Shown here: positions 45,830-54,108 of the stretch, in pieces
Layout: each line of letters starts with the position of its first letter
Position numbering within the stretch: position 1 is the first letter of the stretch
Assembly: GCA_963667535.2 (NCBI GenBank)
Contig: CAXXDU010000002.1
Span: 186,001 to 250,000 of the forward strand
From: UBA5614 sp963667535
Lineage (GTDB): Bacteria; Cloacimonadota; Cloacimonadia; Cloacimonadales; Cloacimonadaceae
Reading direction: 5' to 3'
DNA length: 64,000 nucleotides
Position numbers and translations under genes: made by a program
Notes under the pieces: model-generated
Told to the model about the DNA's origin: nothing
What the model saw: the letters and a program-made list of their open reading frames with translations, nothing else
Database searches by the model: none

Positions 45830-46242
45830 GTAACCTCCAAAAAGTTATGATTTTTTGAAGGCAAGAGATCACACTCTCGCCTTTCCAAAGGGAGGCGAAG
45901 CAGTTTCCCGCATCACCCTATCGGCATATTACCCATGCATCGAAATTGATGTTTAGGGAGACATGCTCGGCGATACGGACATCCTTTATTGGTATGGCTT
46001 CGTGTCAAGGATGTTCATATTTTAGTATCTCAAAGTCTTTTCTATTGAAGGTTTGAGTGATTATAGGGATTGCTAATACACTGGAATGGAAGCAACTACT
46101 TTTTCACATTTCCAATTTGATGCCTAACATATATCTTTCATATTCTTAACGTAATGGTTGGAAAGGACTTGACCACCGTTGCCAATGAATTATGTATCAC
46201 CATATTAATCATCAGTCGGTACTACCGGCATGGGAGATACAA
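45830..46242. other. 413-bp intergenic region with two hairpins
   Basis: Lies between the divergent pruA and the small plus-strand gene. Two structured stretches are visible: a stem ctcgcct / aggcgaag with inner cc-aaa-gg near 45878-45905, and acatcctt (45979-45986) pairing with aaggatgt (46007-46014). No known riboswitch class could be matched to the pruA leader on the minus strand. No gene is seen. Confidence 0.5.
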
Positions 46243-46545
46243 ATGACTAAGAAGATCGAAGAGTCCAAGACAGACAAAAAAGGTCCAAACCTCTTTAATA
46301 CACAGTATAATCTGGTTATCCTGAGAGATGAAGATGAACAGCAGAACGCGGTTGATGCGCCTAATCCGTTCACAGATGATTTCAACTATGACAACTGGTG
46401 GAATCGCTACCGGGCAGCCTGGCTCAAGTCCGAGACTATGACCGATGAGGAAATCAAAACCCGGGTCGATGAGGCATGGGAGTGTTCAGACTATAAGGAA
46501 GCCATTCAACTAATGGCAGAGATGATTTGTAGGCTGCAGAAGTAA
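46243..46545 (+). CDS. small acidic protein of unknown function
   Basis: 100 residues from the ATG at 46243, which follows GGGAG by 7 bases; a longer frame from 46192 has no support. The sequence is acidic, without signal peptide or membrane segment. A disordered N-terminus (MTKKIEESKTDKKGPN) leads to a Trp/Asn/Asp-rich middle (FNYDNWWNRYRAAWLKSE) and a helical C-terminus (KEAIQLMAEMICRLQK). No family recognised. It lies 179 bp upstream of the primase-helicase gene on the same strand, with a hairpin terminator between, so it is probably separate. Confidence 0.65.
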   Translation: MTKKIEESKTDKKGPNLFNTQYNLVILRDEDEQQNAVDAPNPFTDDFNYDNWWNRYRAAWLKSETMTDEEIKTRVDEAWECSDYKEAIQLMAEMICRLQK

Positions 46546-46569
46546 TCATTAAGAGATTATAACAAGATT

Positions 46570-46590
46570 AACCCGGTTATGCCGGGTTTC
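46570..46590 (+). terminator. probable terminator after the small acidic gene
   Basis: Stem aacccgg / ccgggtt (7 bp) with loop ttatg, followed by ttctctc. It lies 25 bp after the stop at 46545. The T-run is weak, so efficiency is uncertain. Confidence 0.6.
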
Positions 46591-46724
46591 TCTCGTGGGT
46601 CGAGTTTCAATTCGTATTTCAATTCAAAGCAACACTCGAGTATGACCAGCTATTGTAGTTGAGAATTTCTTGTTGACTTTTCAATAGTATCAGCAGTATG
46701 TCCCATTAGGAGATGTGATAAGTC

Positions 46725-49187
46725 ATGGATTCAGAAACAAATGAAACAAAACTCAAGGAAGAATTAGCAAAAGCGATTGAAGAGATTAAAGTTCTCAAGG
46801 AAGAGAACTCTAATCTTAAGGCTCAGATCGCAGAGTCAGGCTCACAATACGGTTTAGCTTCTGAGTCGCAATCTGTAATTATTGATAAAGAAAACGTCAT
46901 ACACAGAGACAGTATTATGCAGGATGCGTCTGACTTTTACCAGGTAGATAACCAGTCCTCACCCGAAGCGAAAATCGCTTTATTCAGAAGTCTGTTCAAA
47001 GGTCGGGAGGATGTGTTTGCCCTCAGGTGGTCTGGTAAAGGTGGCAAATCAGGATATTCTCCTGCATGTTCAAATGACTGGAAACCAGCAATATGTGGGA
47101 AATTTAACAAGACATCATGTTCAAATTGCGACAGCAGAGAATTGATACCTATTACTGATGACTTTATCTTTAAGCACCTGAAAGGAGATATCGTCATAGG
47201 TGTATATCCATTATTAACAGATGATACTTGCTACTTTCTGGCGTTGGATTTTGATAAAAAAGAATGGCAGACAGATGTAATAGCTTTTCATGAGACTTGC
47301 CTTGAATTAGGTATTCCAGATTATGTTGAAAGATCACGATCAGGGAAAGGAGCGCATGTTTGGGTATTCTTTGAGCAATCCATTCCGGCTCGAGTAGCAA
47401 GAAATATGGGTTGTGCTTTATTGACTGCAACCATGGAGAAACGTCATCAGGTTGGATTGGATTCATACGACCGACTGTTTCCCAATCAGGACACAATGCC
47501 AAAGGGTGGTTTTGGAAATTTAATCGCCCTCCCGATGCAAAAAGATGCTCGTAAAAATGGCAATAGCGTATTTGTTATTGGTCAGCTACAGCCTTATGAA
47601 GACCAATGGGCGTTTTTATCAAAAGTGAAAAAGCTCTCAATGGATAAGGTTAACAAGTTTATTTCAATTTTGACTAAAGAAAACCCACCCATTGGCAGCT
47701 TAAGAATTACAAATGATGAAGATACATTGCCATGGGAACAAATATCCAGAAATGAACTTGAGTATTGTGACCTACCATCACAAGTAAATGTGTTCCTCAG
47801 CAACATGGTCTATGTAGAAAAAGAAGGATTACCTCAGAAACTAATAATCAGTATTATTCGGTTAGCTGCCTTTCTCAATCCCGACTATTACCGAACTCAG
47901 GCTTTGCGCCTCCCTTTATATAACAAACCCAGAATTATAAATCTCTCATCGGAAAGCACAAATCATATAGGTATTCCCAGAGGTTGCTTAGATGAACTGT
48001 TGAAGCTAATCCAGCAGTTAGAAATAGAGGCGATAATACATGACAAAACAAATTCTGGAATTGAGCAGGATTTTGAGTTTCATGGTAAGCTATATGATGA
48101 ACAGCTGAAGGCAGGTAAAGAACTGCTCTGTTTCGACAACGGCATTTTATCGGCATCTACAGCATTTGGCAAAACAGTAGTAGCTCTCTGGTTGGTAGCT
48201 CAAAGGAAGACAAGCACACTGGTAATTGTGCATCGCAGGCAATTGCTCCAGCAATGGAAAGAACGCATTGCCAGTTTCTTAAACATTCCCCTTAAGGATA
48301 TTGGAGAAATAGGAGCAGGCAAAGACAAGCGAACTATGAAAATCGATGTCGCTATCATACAAAGCTTGTATCACGATAAAGAAGTGAAAGAATTTGTGAA
48401 AGATTATGGCTTGGTGATAGTAGATGAATGCCATCACATCTCTGCTTTCTCATTTGAACAGGTTCTCAAAGAAGTTAAAGCTAAGTATGTTTATGGGCTA
48501 ACAGCTACACCGATTAGAAAGGATGGTCAGCATCCTATAGTCATTATGCAGTGCGGACTTATCAGAGTGAAGATTGATGCACGTAATCAGGCAAATTCCA
48601 GAGCTTTCAGTCATTCAGTAATCGTCAGGCATACAACATTTCGATTGCCAGATAGTCTGGTTTGTATTGATCCTAAAATTACCGATATCTATCAGGCATT
48701 AGTGGATGATAAAGAGCGGAATGATTTGATCATTGATGATATTATCTCTTCGATTGAAGCTGGCAGAAGTCCTTTGATTCTCACTGAACGCACTGCTCAT
48801 GTGGACTTCTTCATGGAGAAGCTGACAGGTTTTGCGAAAAATATCATTGTCCTCAAAGGCGGTATGAGTAGAAAGCAACTCAAAGCAGTTATGGAAAGAC
48901 TTCACTCCATACCCGAAAATGAGGAAAGAGTGATTATTGCCACAGGTAAATACATCGGTGAAGGTTTTGATGATAGTAGACTGGATACCTTGTTTCTCAC
49001 CATGCCCATCTCCTGGAAAGGAACTCTCCAACAATATGCCGGTAGATTGAACAGGGTATATGATTCGAAGACTGAGGTCATCATCTATGATTATGTGGAT
49101 CAAGAAGTTCCTGTTTTGGCTGCTATGTATTCAAAGCGTGTGAAAGGCTATGCATCAATAGGACACAGTATCACAGATAAGCAATGA
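46725..49187 (+). CDS. TOTE-type archaeo-eukaryotic primase fused to a superfamily II helicase
   Basis: 820-residue DNA/RNA-processing protein, probably part of a conflict (defence) system. A coiled coil (about 5-40) leads to a four-cysteine zinc site (C115, C124, C132, C135). An archaeo-eukaryotic primase domain (about 90-310) has the metal-binding pair in FLALDFDKKEW near 171-180, RSGKGAHVWVFF near 205-216 and GNLIALPMQK near 264. The helicase (about 460-810) has an atypical Walker A, ASTAFGKTVVALW, a DECH box (VIVDECHH near 566), GLTATPIRKDG and GRLNRVY. This fusion is what has been called the TOTE conflict-system primase. It ends one base before the end of the convergent SbcC gene, at the border of the BREX island. 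Its exact activity (priming, end-joining or nucleic-acid sensing) is not known. Confidence 0.85.
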   Translation: MDSETNETKLKEELAKAIEEIKVLKEENSNLKAQIAESGSQYGLASESQSVIIDKENVIHRDSIMQDASDFYQVDNQSSPEAKIALFRSLFKGREDVFALRWSGKGGKSGYSPACSNDWKPAICGKFNKTSCSNCDSRELIPITDDFIFKHLKGDIVIGVYPLLTDDTCYFLALDFDKKEWQTDVIAFHETCLELGIPDYVERSRSGKGAHVWVFFEQSIPARVARNMGCALLTATMEKRHQVGLDSYDRLFPNQDTMPKGGFGNLIALPMQKDARKNGNSVFVIGQLQPYEDQWAFLSKVKKLSMDKVNKFISILTKENPPIGSLRITNDEDTLPWEQISRNELEYCDLPSQVNVFLSNMVYVEKEGLPQKLIISIIRLAAFLNPDYYRTQALRLPLYNKPRIINLSSESTNHIGIPRGCLDELLKLIQQLEIEAIIHDKTNSGIEQDFEFHGKLYDEQLKAGKELLCFDNGILSASTAFGKTVVALWLVAQRKTSTLVIVHRRQLLQQWKERIASFLNIPLKDIGEIGAGKDKRTMKIDVAIIQSLYHDKEVKEFVKDYGLVIVDECHHISAFSFEQVLKEVKAKYVYGLTATPIRKDGQHPIVIMQCGLIRVKIDARNQANSRAFSHSVIVRHTTFRLPDSLVCIDPKITDIYQALVDDKERNDLIIDDIISSIEAGRSPLILTERTAHVDFFMEKLTGFAKNIIVLKGGMSRKQLKAVMERLHSIPENEERVIIATGKYIGEGFDDSRLDTLFLTMPISWKGTLQQYAGRLNRVYDSKTEVIIYDYVDQEVPVLAAMYSKRVKGYASIGHSITDKQ

Positions 49188-52100
49188 TCAATCAGCAGTC
49201 GACAAATATCTGCAACCTATACCTGTAATTGTACTAACTCCACCTGCCTGAGGGATTACTTGGATTTGATTTGTGATACGTTCTTTGATTGCTGGTACAT
49301 GTGATATGATGCCGATTAGTTTCCCTTCATTGTTTAATGCGGCAAGATTTTCCAGAGCTATTTCTAAGCTGTCCTCATCCAATGAACCGAATCCTTCATC
49401 CAGAAACAGAGAGTCGATCCTTACTTTCTGGCTGGACATCGCTGATAAGCCGAGAGCAAGGGATAAGCTGACAATGAAGCTTTCTCCACCAGATAAATTC
49501 TTGATAGTTCGAATCTCTCCGCCTTGATAATTGTCGATGATGTTCAGTTCCAGGGGATCACACTCACTATTGATTAACAGATAGCGATCTGAAAGTTTCT
49601 GTAATTGGACATTGGCATGCGCTATGAGCATTTCAAAAGTAATACCCTGAACAAAACCGCGGTACTTCTTTCCATCGGCTGAGCCTATAAGTTCGCTTAA
49701 TTTTTCCCAGCGTAACAATTCTCGATTCTGGGCTTGAACAAGTAGGAGTTGTTCCGCTTGAGCAGCTTTTTTCTTTTGATCTTCTTTCATTACAGCATCA
49801 ATCGAGCCAATTTCTTGTGTTACCTCTTTCATTGTATTCATATGTGATTCATACTCTTTTTTCAATATACTGATATCTTTCTCAGTAAGCTGTTTATCAA
49901 GTTCAGCTACACGTGCATCACTTTTGTCCTTTATTATTGACTGATGGTTACTTTTTGCAGTTCGTAGTTTCTCAGCCTTCTGGCTTAGTTCTTCGAAGGC
50001 TTCCTGAGATAAGATAGCCTCTTCATAGTTCTGTATCGTAGAAAAGCCAACCTGACTAATGGAATTTTCAAATTTTTGCATCTCATTTTGGTACTTACCT
50101 GATACAGCACTAATCTGTTCTTCTATTTTCGAGATGTTTTTTTCAATTCCGATTAGATCGGCTTTTTGTTTTTCTTTAGCTACCAATAAATCATTTAGTC
50201 TTGATTTTTGGTCTGAAAGATACTTCTGCCAAAGGTCTTGCTCCGTAGAAACATCGTTCCCCTCGAACAAATCATGTCGTAGTACATTCCATGTGTTAAG
50301 TTGTTTCTCAGCAACAATCAATTTATCACCAAGTTCTTCTTGAAGCTTTTTACGCTCCTTTTCTAAGGATTTTTGAGACAAAAGTGAGTTATTTAGGGTA
50401 ACAAGTTCTGATGTAAGCAGGCTCTCACTGGCTTTGTGTGTTAACCACTCATCTCTTGCATTTTTAAGCTTCGTTATTAATGGTTGTGCTTTATCAAGGT
50501 CTGCCAATTCGACATTATAGGGTTTGAGCTTCTGGAGCAACACTCGCTTTGATTCAAATATAGTATCATGCAATTGATTTACAGAGGCAAAATAGCGATC
50601 ATAATCTGCTTGAATAATTTGAATATCATGTTGTAACTTTAGCTTTTTTTGTTGTAAGTCAGCGAGAGTCTTTTGCCCTTTACTATATGCTTGCTGCTCA
50701 TTACTGATCTTTATTGTAAGCTCATCAATTTGAGAGATTAACGTATCAATTCGGTGCAATTCAAGCACATTATCTGAGATCATCGCCTCAACTTTATCTT
50801 CAGAAAGTTCTATTGTTTTGATACTGAGTTCAATAGATAATGAACTTATATTATTCTGAGTTGCCACACATTTGACAGTCGTTTCTTCTAATTGCTGTGT
50901 ATAAATCTTCAGTTTTGTAAGTGCTTCTATGCATTTACTTTCTTTAGTATTTAGCTCTTTTTGCAATGCCTTCAACCTTGTTTCCAATGCTTTAAGGGTT
51001 TGTTCAAATTCATTAATTTCAGGCAAATTAGTGTCAGCAAAAGGATGATGTATGGCTCCGCAAAGAGGGCAAGCTTCATTTTCTTTCAATAGTTTTCGCT
51101 CTGAATCCAAACTGATGATTTTAAGAGATATGTCATATTTATCTCTTTCTTCTGTCTGGATTTGTTCTGTAGCAGAGATATTGCCCTTCAGAGTAGCAAT
51201 TTCTTCGTTAAATAGTTTAACTTGAGCATTAGTTTCATCTATAGATTTTTGTAATAAATCGAGTGATGACTGGTATGTGTTTTGTGATTGAATGAGATTT
51301 TTAAGGTCACTTAACTTACTCCCGGTGGCATTAATATCTTGTAAGGCTTTTCGGTAATGATAAATATCTTTATCTGCCAAGATACCCTTCCGAGCAGTCT
51401 CAAGTGATGCAATTGTGGATTTAAGCTCATTTAATTCATCTTCAGACTGTTTGGCTTCCGTAGTAGTTTCTTGTAATATCTTTTTTTGAGCCACGCTGTC
51501 ACAGGCGTTCTGCTTAACTTGAGTATCTATCAACTCTTTTGTGAGAACTTGAAGCTGATTTAGTTGAATCTCGTAACCCTGTAAAGATTCCACCAAACTT
51601 GCATCATTAGAGCGTTCCTTCATGTAGTGATTTATTGTATTAAGTTCCAGCTCTGATCTACTGATGTTTGTTTGAATATCCACAATATCAGAGGCGATTT
51701 GTTGACAAGCTAAGTCAAGTGGTCGCTTCTCTTCTATTAGTGCTTTCACAGTCGTAGTCTGCTCTCTGATTTGGATATCTAATTCTCTGACCTTATTATA
51801 CAATTCTTGTTTTTGTTTATCTTGCAGTTCTGCTTGATCTATTAAATCCTGCTGTTGACTCCAGTCTTTTGAAACAGTCTGAATTGCAGCCTCAATTGTT
51901 TCCTTTTGAGCTTGGTAACCCAATTGGTCAGTTTTAAGAGCGGTAAGTTGCTTTGATTGAGATTCCAGAATTCGATATACTGGAAGGAAGAATTGGGCTT
52001 GGTGCGCTTTATCCAGTATCTGTTGATTTGCAGCAAAATCGACTATTTGCTCTTCTACAAGCCCAAGACTCACTGTATTCTCAGTGATTTCCTGATTCAA

Positions 52101-52865
52101 CCGCTCGATATTCTCCTTCCAAGAAATCAGAGATATACAAGTGGACAGGTCTTTCCTAATGCTCAACTCTTGTTTTCCCAACTCGGTAAGCTTGGATTGC
52201 ATCTCTATTACTTCATCTAAACTTAACAGAGCATAAGCATTTACAAGCTCTTGCATGCGATTCAGGGTTTCCCGCTCTTTATTCTTGCGCAGAAAAACTT
52301 CAACCGAAATTTTACTATATATATCAGTTCCTGTGATTTGCTCCAGAATGGATGCACGTTCATTAATATCAGCTTTCAAGAAAACATCAAACCCACCTTG
52401 CGCCAAGAGCATGGAGCGGGTAAAACGTTTGAAGTCCATGCCGGTGACTTCCTCTACCTTATCCTTCACAGTGACAAGTGTACTGGCTATGATAGTAATT
52501 TCTTCTGCAACCAATGCAATTTCATGGCTGGGGTTTTGCAACTTTCCATCTACTTTGTTTCGAGCCTTTTTTTGACTCCAATAGCATAAATAGCTTCCTT
52601 GACTTGTCTCAAATTGAACTTCTGCAAAACAACTTGCCGTCTTGCGAGACATTATATCATTTCCTGATTGATTTACTCGTTTCAGACGCGGTGTCTCTGC
52701 ATAAAGGGCAAGACAAATTGCATCCAATATAGTAGATTTACCAGCTCCAGTAGGTCCGATTATTGCAAATATTCCATTATTGACAAAGCTGGTATTAGTA
52801 AAATCTATCTCCCATTCTCCCTCCAAGGAATTCAAGTTTTGAAATCTCAGCTTTTGTATTCTCAT
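49188..52865 (-). CDS. sbcC: exonuclease subunit SbcC, long form
   Basis: Rad50-like ATPase of the SbcCD nuclease, which cuts hairpins, cruciforms and protein-blocked DNA ends. 1225 residues, the long type known from gamma-proteobacteria. The ABC ATPase halves are at the ends: IIGPTGAGKSTILDAICLALY near 35-55, FTRSMLLAQGGFDVFLKAD near 145, and at the C-terminus NLSGGESFIVSLSLALG with Walker B SLFLDEGFGSLD and the H-loop IGIISHV. Long coiled coils between them carry a zinc hook (ENEACPLCGAIHHPF near 600). The start overlaps the SbcD stop by 4 bp (ATGA). It is the last gene of the defence-island minus-strand run. Confidence 0.95.
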   Translation of the reverse strand: MRIQKLRFQNLNSLEGEWEIDFTNTSFVNNGIFAIIGPTGAGKSTILDAICLALYAETPRLKRVNQSGNDIMSRKTASCFAEVQFETSQGSYLCYWSQKKARNKVDGKLQNPSHEIALVAEEITIIASTLVTVKDKVEEVTGMDFKRFTRSMLLAQGGFDVFLKADINERASILEQITGTDIYSKISVEVFLRKNKERETLNRMQELVNAYALLSLDEVIEMQSKLTELGKQELSIRKDLSTCISLISWKENIERLNQEITENTVSLGLVEEQIVDFAANQQILDKAHQAQFFLPVYRILESQSKQLTALKTDQLGYQAQKETIEAAIQTVSKDWSQQQDLIDQAELQDKQKQELYNKVRELDIQIREQTTTVKALIEEKRPLDLACQQIASDIVDIQTNISRSELELNTINHYMKERSNDASLVESLQGYEIQLNQLQVLTKELIDTQVKQNACDSVAQKKILQETTTEAKQSEDELNELKSTIASLETARKGILADKDIYHYRKALQDINATGSKLSDLKNLIQSQNTYQSSLDLLQKSIDETNAQVKLFNEEIATLKGNISATEQIQTEERDKYDISLKIISLDSERKLLKENEACPLCGAIHHPFADTNLPEINEFEQTLKALETRLKALQKELNTKESKCIEALTKLKIYTQQLEETTVKCVATQNNISSLSIELSIKTIELSEDKVEAMISDNVLELHRIDTLISQIDELTIKISNEQQAYSKGQKTLADLQQKKLKLQHDIQIIQADYDRYFASVNQLHDTIFESKRVLLQKLKPYNVELADLDKAQPLITKLKNARDEWLTHKASESLLTSELVTLNNSLLSQKSLEKERKKLQEELGDKLIVAEKQLNTWNVLRHDLFEGNDVSTEQDLWQKYLSDQKSRLNDLLVAKEKQKADLIGIEKNISKIEEQISAVSGKYQNEMQKFENSISQVGFSTIQNYEEAILSQEAFEELSQKAEKLRTAKSNHQSIIKDKSDARVAELDKQLTEKDISILKKEYESHMNTMKEVTQEIGSIDAVMKEDQKKKAAQAEQLLLVQAQNRELLRWEKLSELIGSADGKKYRGFVQGITFEMLIAHANVQLQKLSDRYLLINSECDPLELNIIDNYQGGEIRTIKNLSGGESFIVSLSLALGLSAMSSQKVRIDSLFLDEGFGSLDEDSLEIALENLAALNNEGKLIGIISHVPAIKERITNQIQVIPQAGGVSTITGIGCRYLSTAD

Positions 52866-54100
52866 TTTGCTTCCTCCGCGTTGGGATCACTCTCTGATAG
52901 CATTTGCATAATTTCGTTATAGCAGTTTCGCAGTTCTAATGATTGAGGTTCATCAATCCCATGCTTTTGAAGGCAGCGTTCAAAAACTTGAATCGTACTG
53001 AGATCATCCAAACTCTCATTCAAAGCAGTAGCTGAAAGTGCCCTACGCATTATACGTTCATTTTTCAAACGTAAAAGCTCAACATCAGTACCAGAAATAA
53101 TAGACTCAATATCTTCTTTGAGAGATGGTAGAATTTCATCGCCTGTATAGTAGACTTCAAGCCAACATGGTTCACCTTGTTCAACAATCAAATTTAGCTC
53201 ACTTAAAATTGCGTCCCAGTTACCTTCTATGCTCAAAAGTCTATTATTCTGTGGGATAGTAATCGGATTGACTGTGGTTTGGGTATCAGAAATATCAATA
53301 ATTAGCACCTGTTTTTCGTGATCAGCTTCCTTAAAACTTAGAGGAAGAGGTGAACCGCTATAACGCAGATTATCCCTACCTTTGATTATTTGCTGTGAAT
53401 GCAAATGCCCCAATGCGACATAATTGATCTCTGCGGGGAAAAGGTCTGCCGGGACATACAACAGATTTCCAATATATAGCTCTCTGACGGCTTCCCCTTC
53501 TTGTAAGCAGCCTCCAGAAGCAAAGAGATGCCCCAATGCAACGATCGGTGGATGGTTTTTGTCTTTTGCTTGAACATCAAACGCTATACTAAAGACATCT
53601 TGATAATGTTTAGTGATCCCTGCAAGTAACTTCTGTTCTTTTTGCTCAATGGATTCATAGGCTTCTATACTACGGATATCGCGTTCTCGGAGGTATGGTA
53701 CCGCACAAACAATCAAAACACATTTGCCTTCTGCATTCTTTATCAGCAAAACCTCATCCGAGGGGTTTTCAGTCTTACTTCCTACTACGTGAATTCCCAA
53801 GTGCTTAAGCAACCCGCCAGGGGCATTTAAAAAAGTGGGAGAATCGTGATTGCCACCGATTATGACAATATTTTGACAAGAAGTTTGTTTCATCTGCCAC
53901 AAGAACTCGTAATACAACTCTTGAGCCCTGCTTCCCGGCAACGCAGAATCAAACACATCACCAGATACCAAGAGCACTTCTATCTGCTCAGTATTAATTG
54001 TCCTAACTAACCAAGATAAGAACTCACGCTGTTCTGCATAGCGTTTGTGTCCCATCAAACTGATGCCCAGATGCCAGTCAGATGTATGTAGAATTCTCAT
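52862..54100 (-). CDS. sbcD: exonuclease subunit SbcD
   Basis: Mre11-like metallophosphatase, the nuclease subunit partnering SbcC. 412 residues from the ATG at 54100. All phosphodiesterase motifs are present: RILHTSDWHLG at the N-terminus, VSGDVFDSALPG near 47, IIGGNHDSPTFLNAP near 82, ALGHLF near 190, and VALGHLHSQQI near 230, followed by YSGSPLPLSF. The gene begins 8 bp after the AAA_13-like ATPase stop and overlaps sbcC by 4 bp, so the three are one translationally coupled unit. A GTG 6 bases upstream is an alternative start. Confidence 0.95.
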   Translation of the reverse strand: MRILHTSDWHLGISLMGHKRYAEQREFLSWLVRTINTEQIEVLLVSGDVFDSALPGSRAQELYYEFLWQMKQTSCQNIVIIGGNHDSPTFLNAPGGLLKHLGIHVVGSKTENPSDEVLLIKNAEGKCVLIVCAVPYLRERDIRSIEAYESIEQKEQKLLAGITKHYQDVFSIAFDVQAKDKNHPPIVALGHLFASGGCLQEGEAVRELYIGNLLYVPADLFPAEINYVALGHLHSQQIIKGRDNLRYSGSPLPLSFKEADHEKQVLIIDISDTQTTVNPITIPQNNRLLSIEGNWDAILSELNLIVEQGEPCWLEVYYTGDEILPSLKEDIESIISGTDVELLRLKNERIMRRALSATALNESLDDLSTIQVFERCLQKHGIDEPQSLELRNCYNEIMQMLSESDPNAEEAK

Positions 54101-54108
54101 AAACACGC

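Noticed and set aside
45830..46100. Riboswitch in the pruA leader
   Set aside because: Only simple hairpins were seen; no conserved core of a known riboswitch class could be matched by eye.
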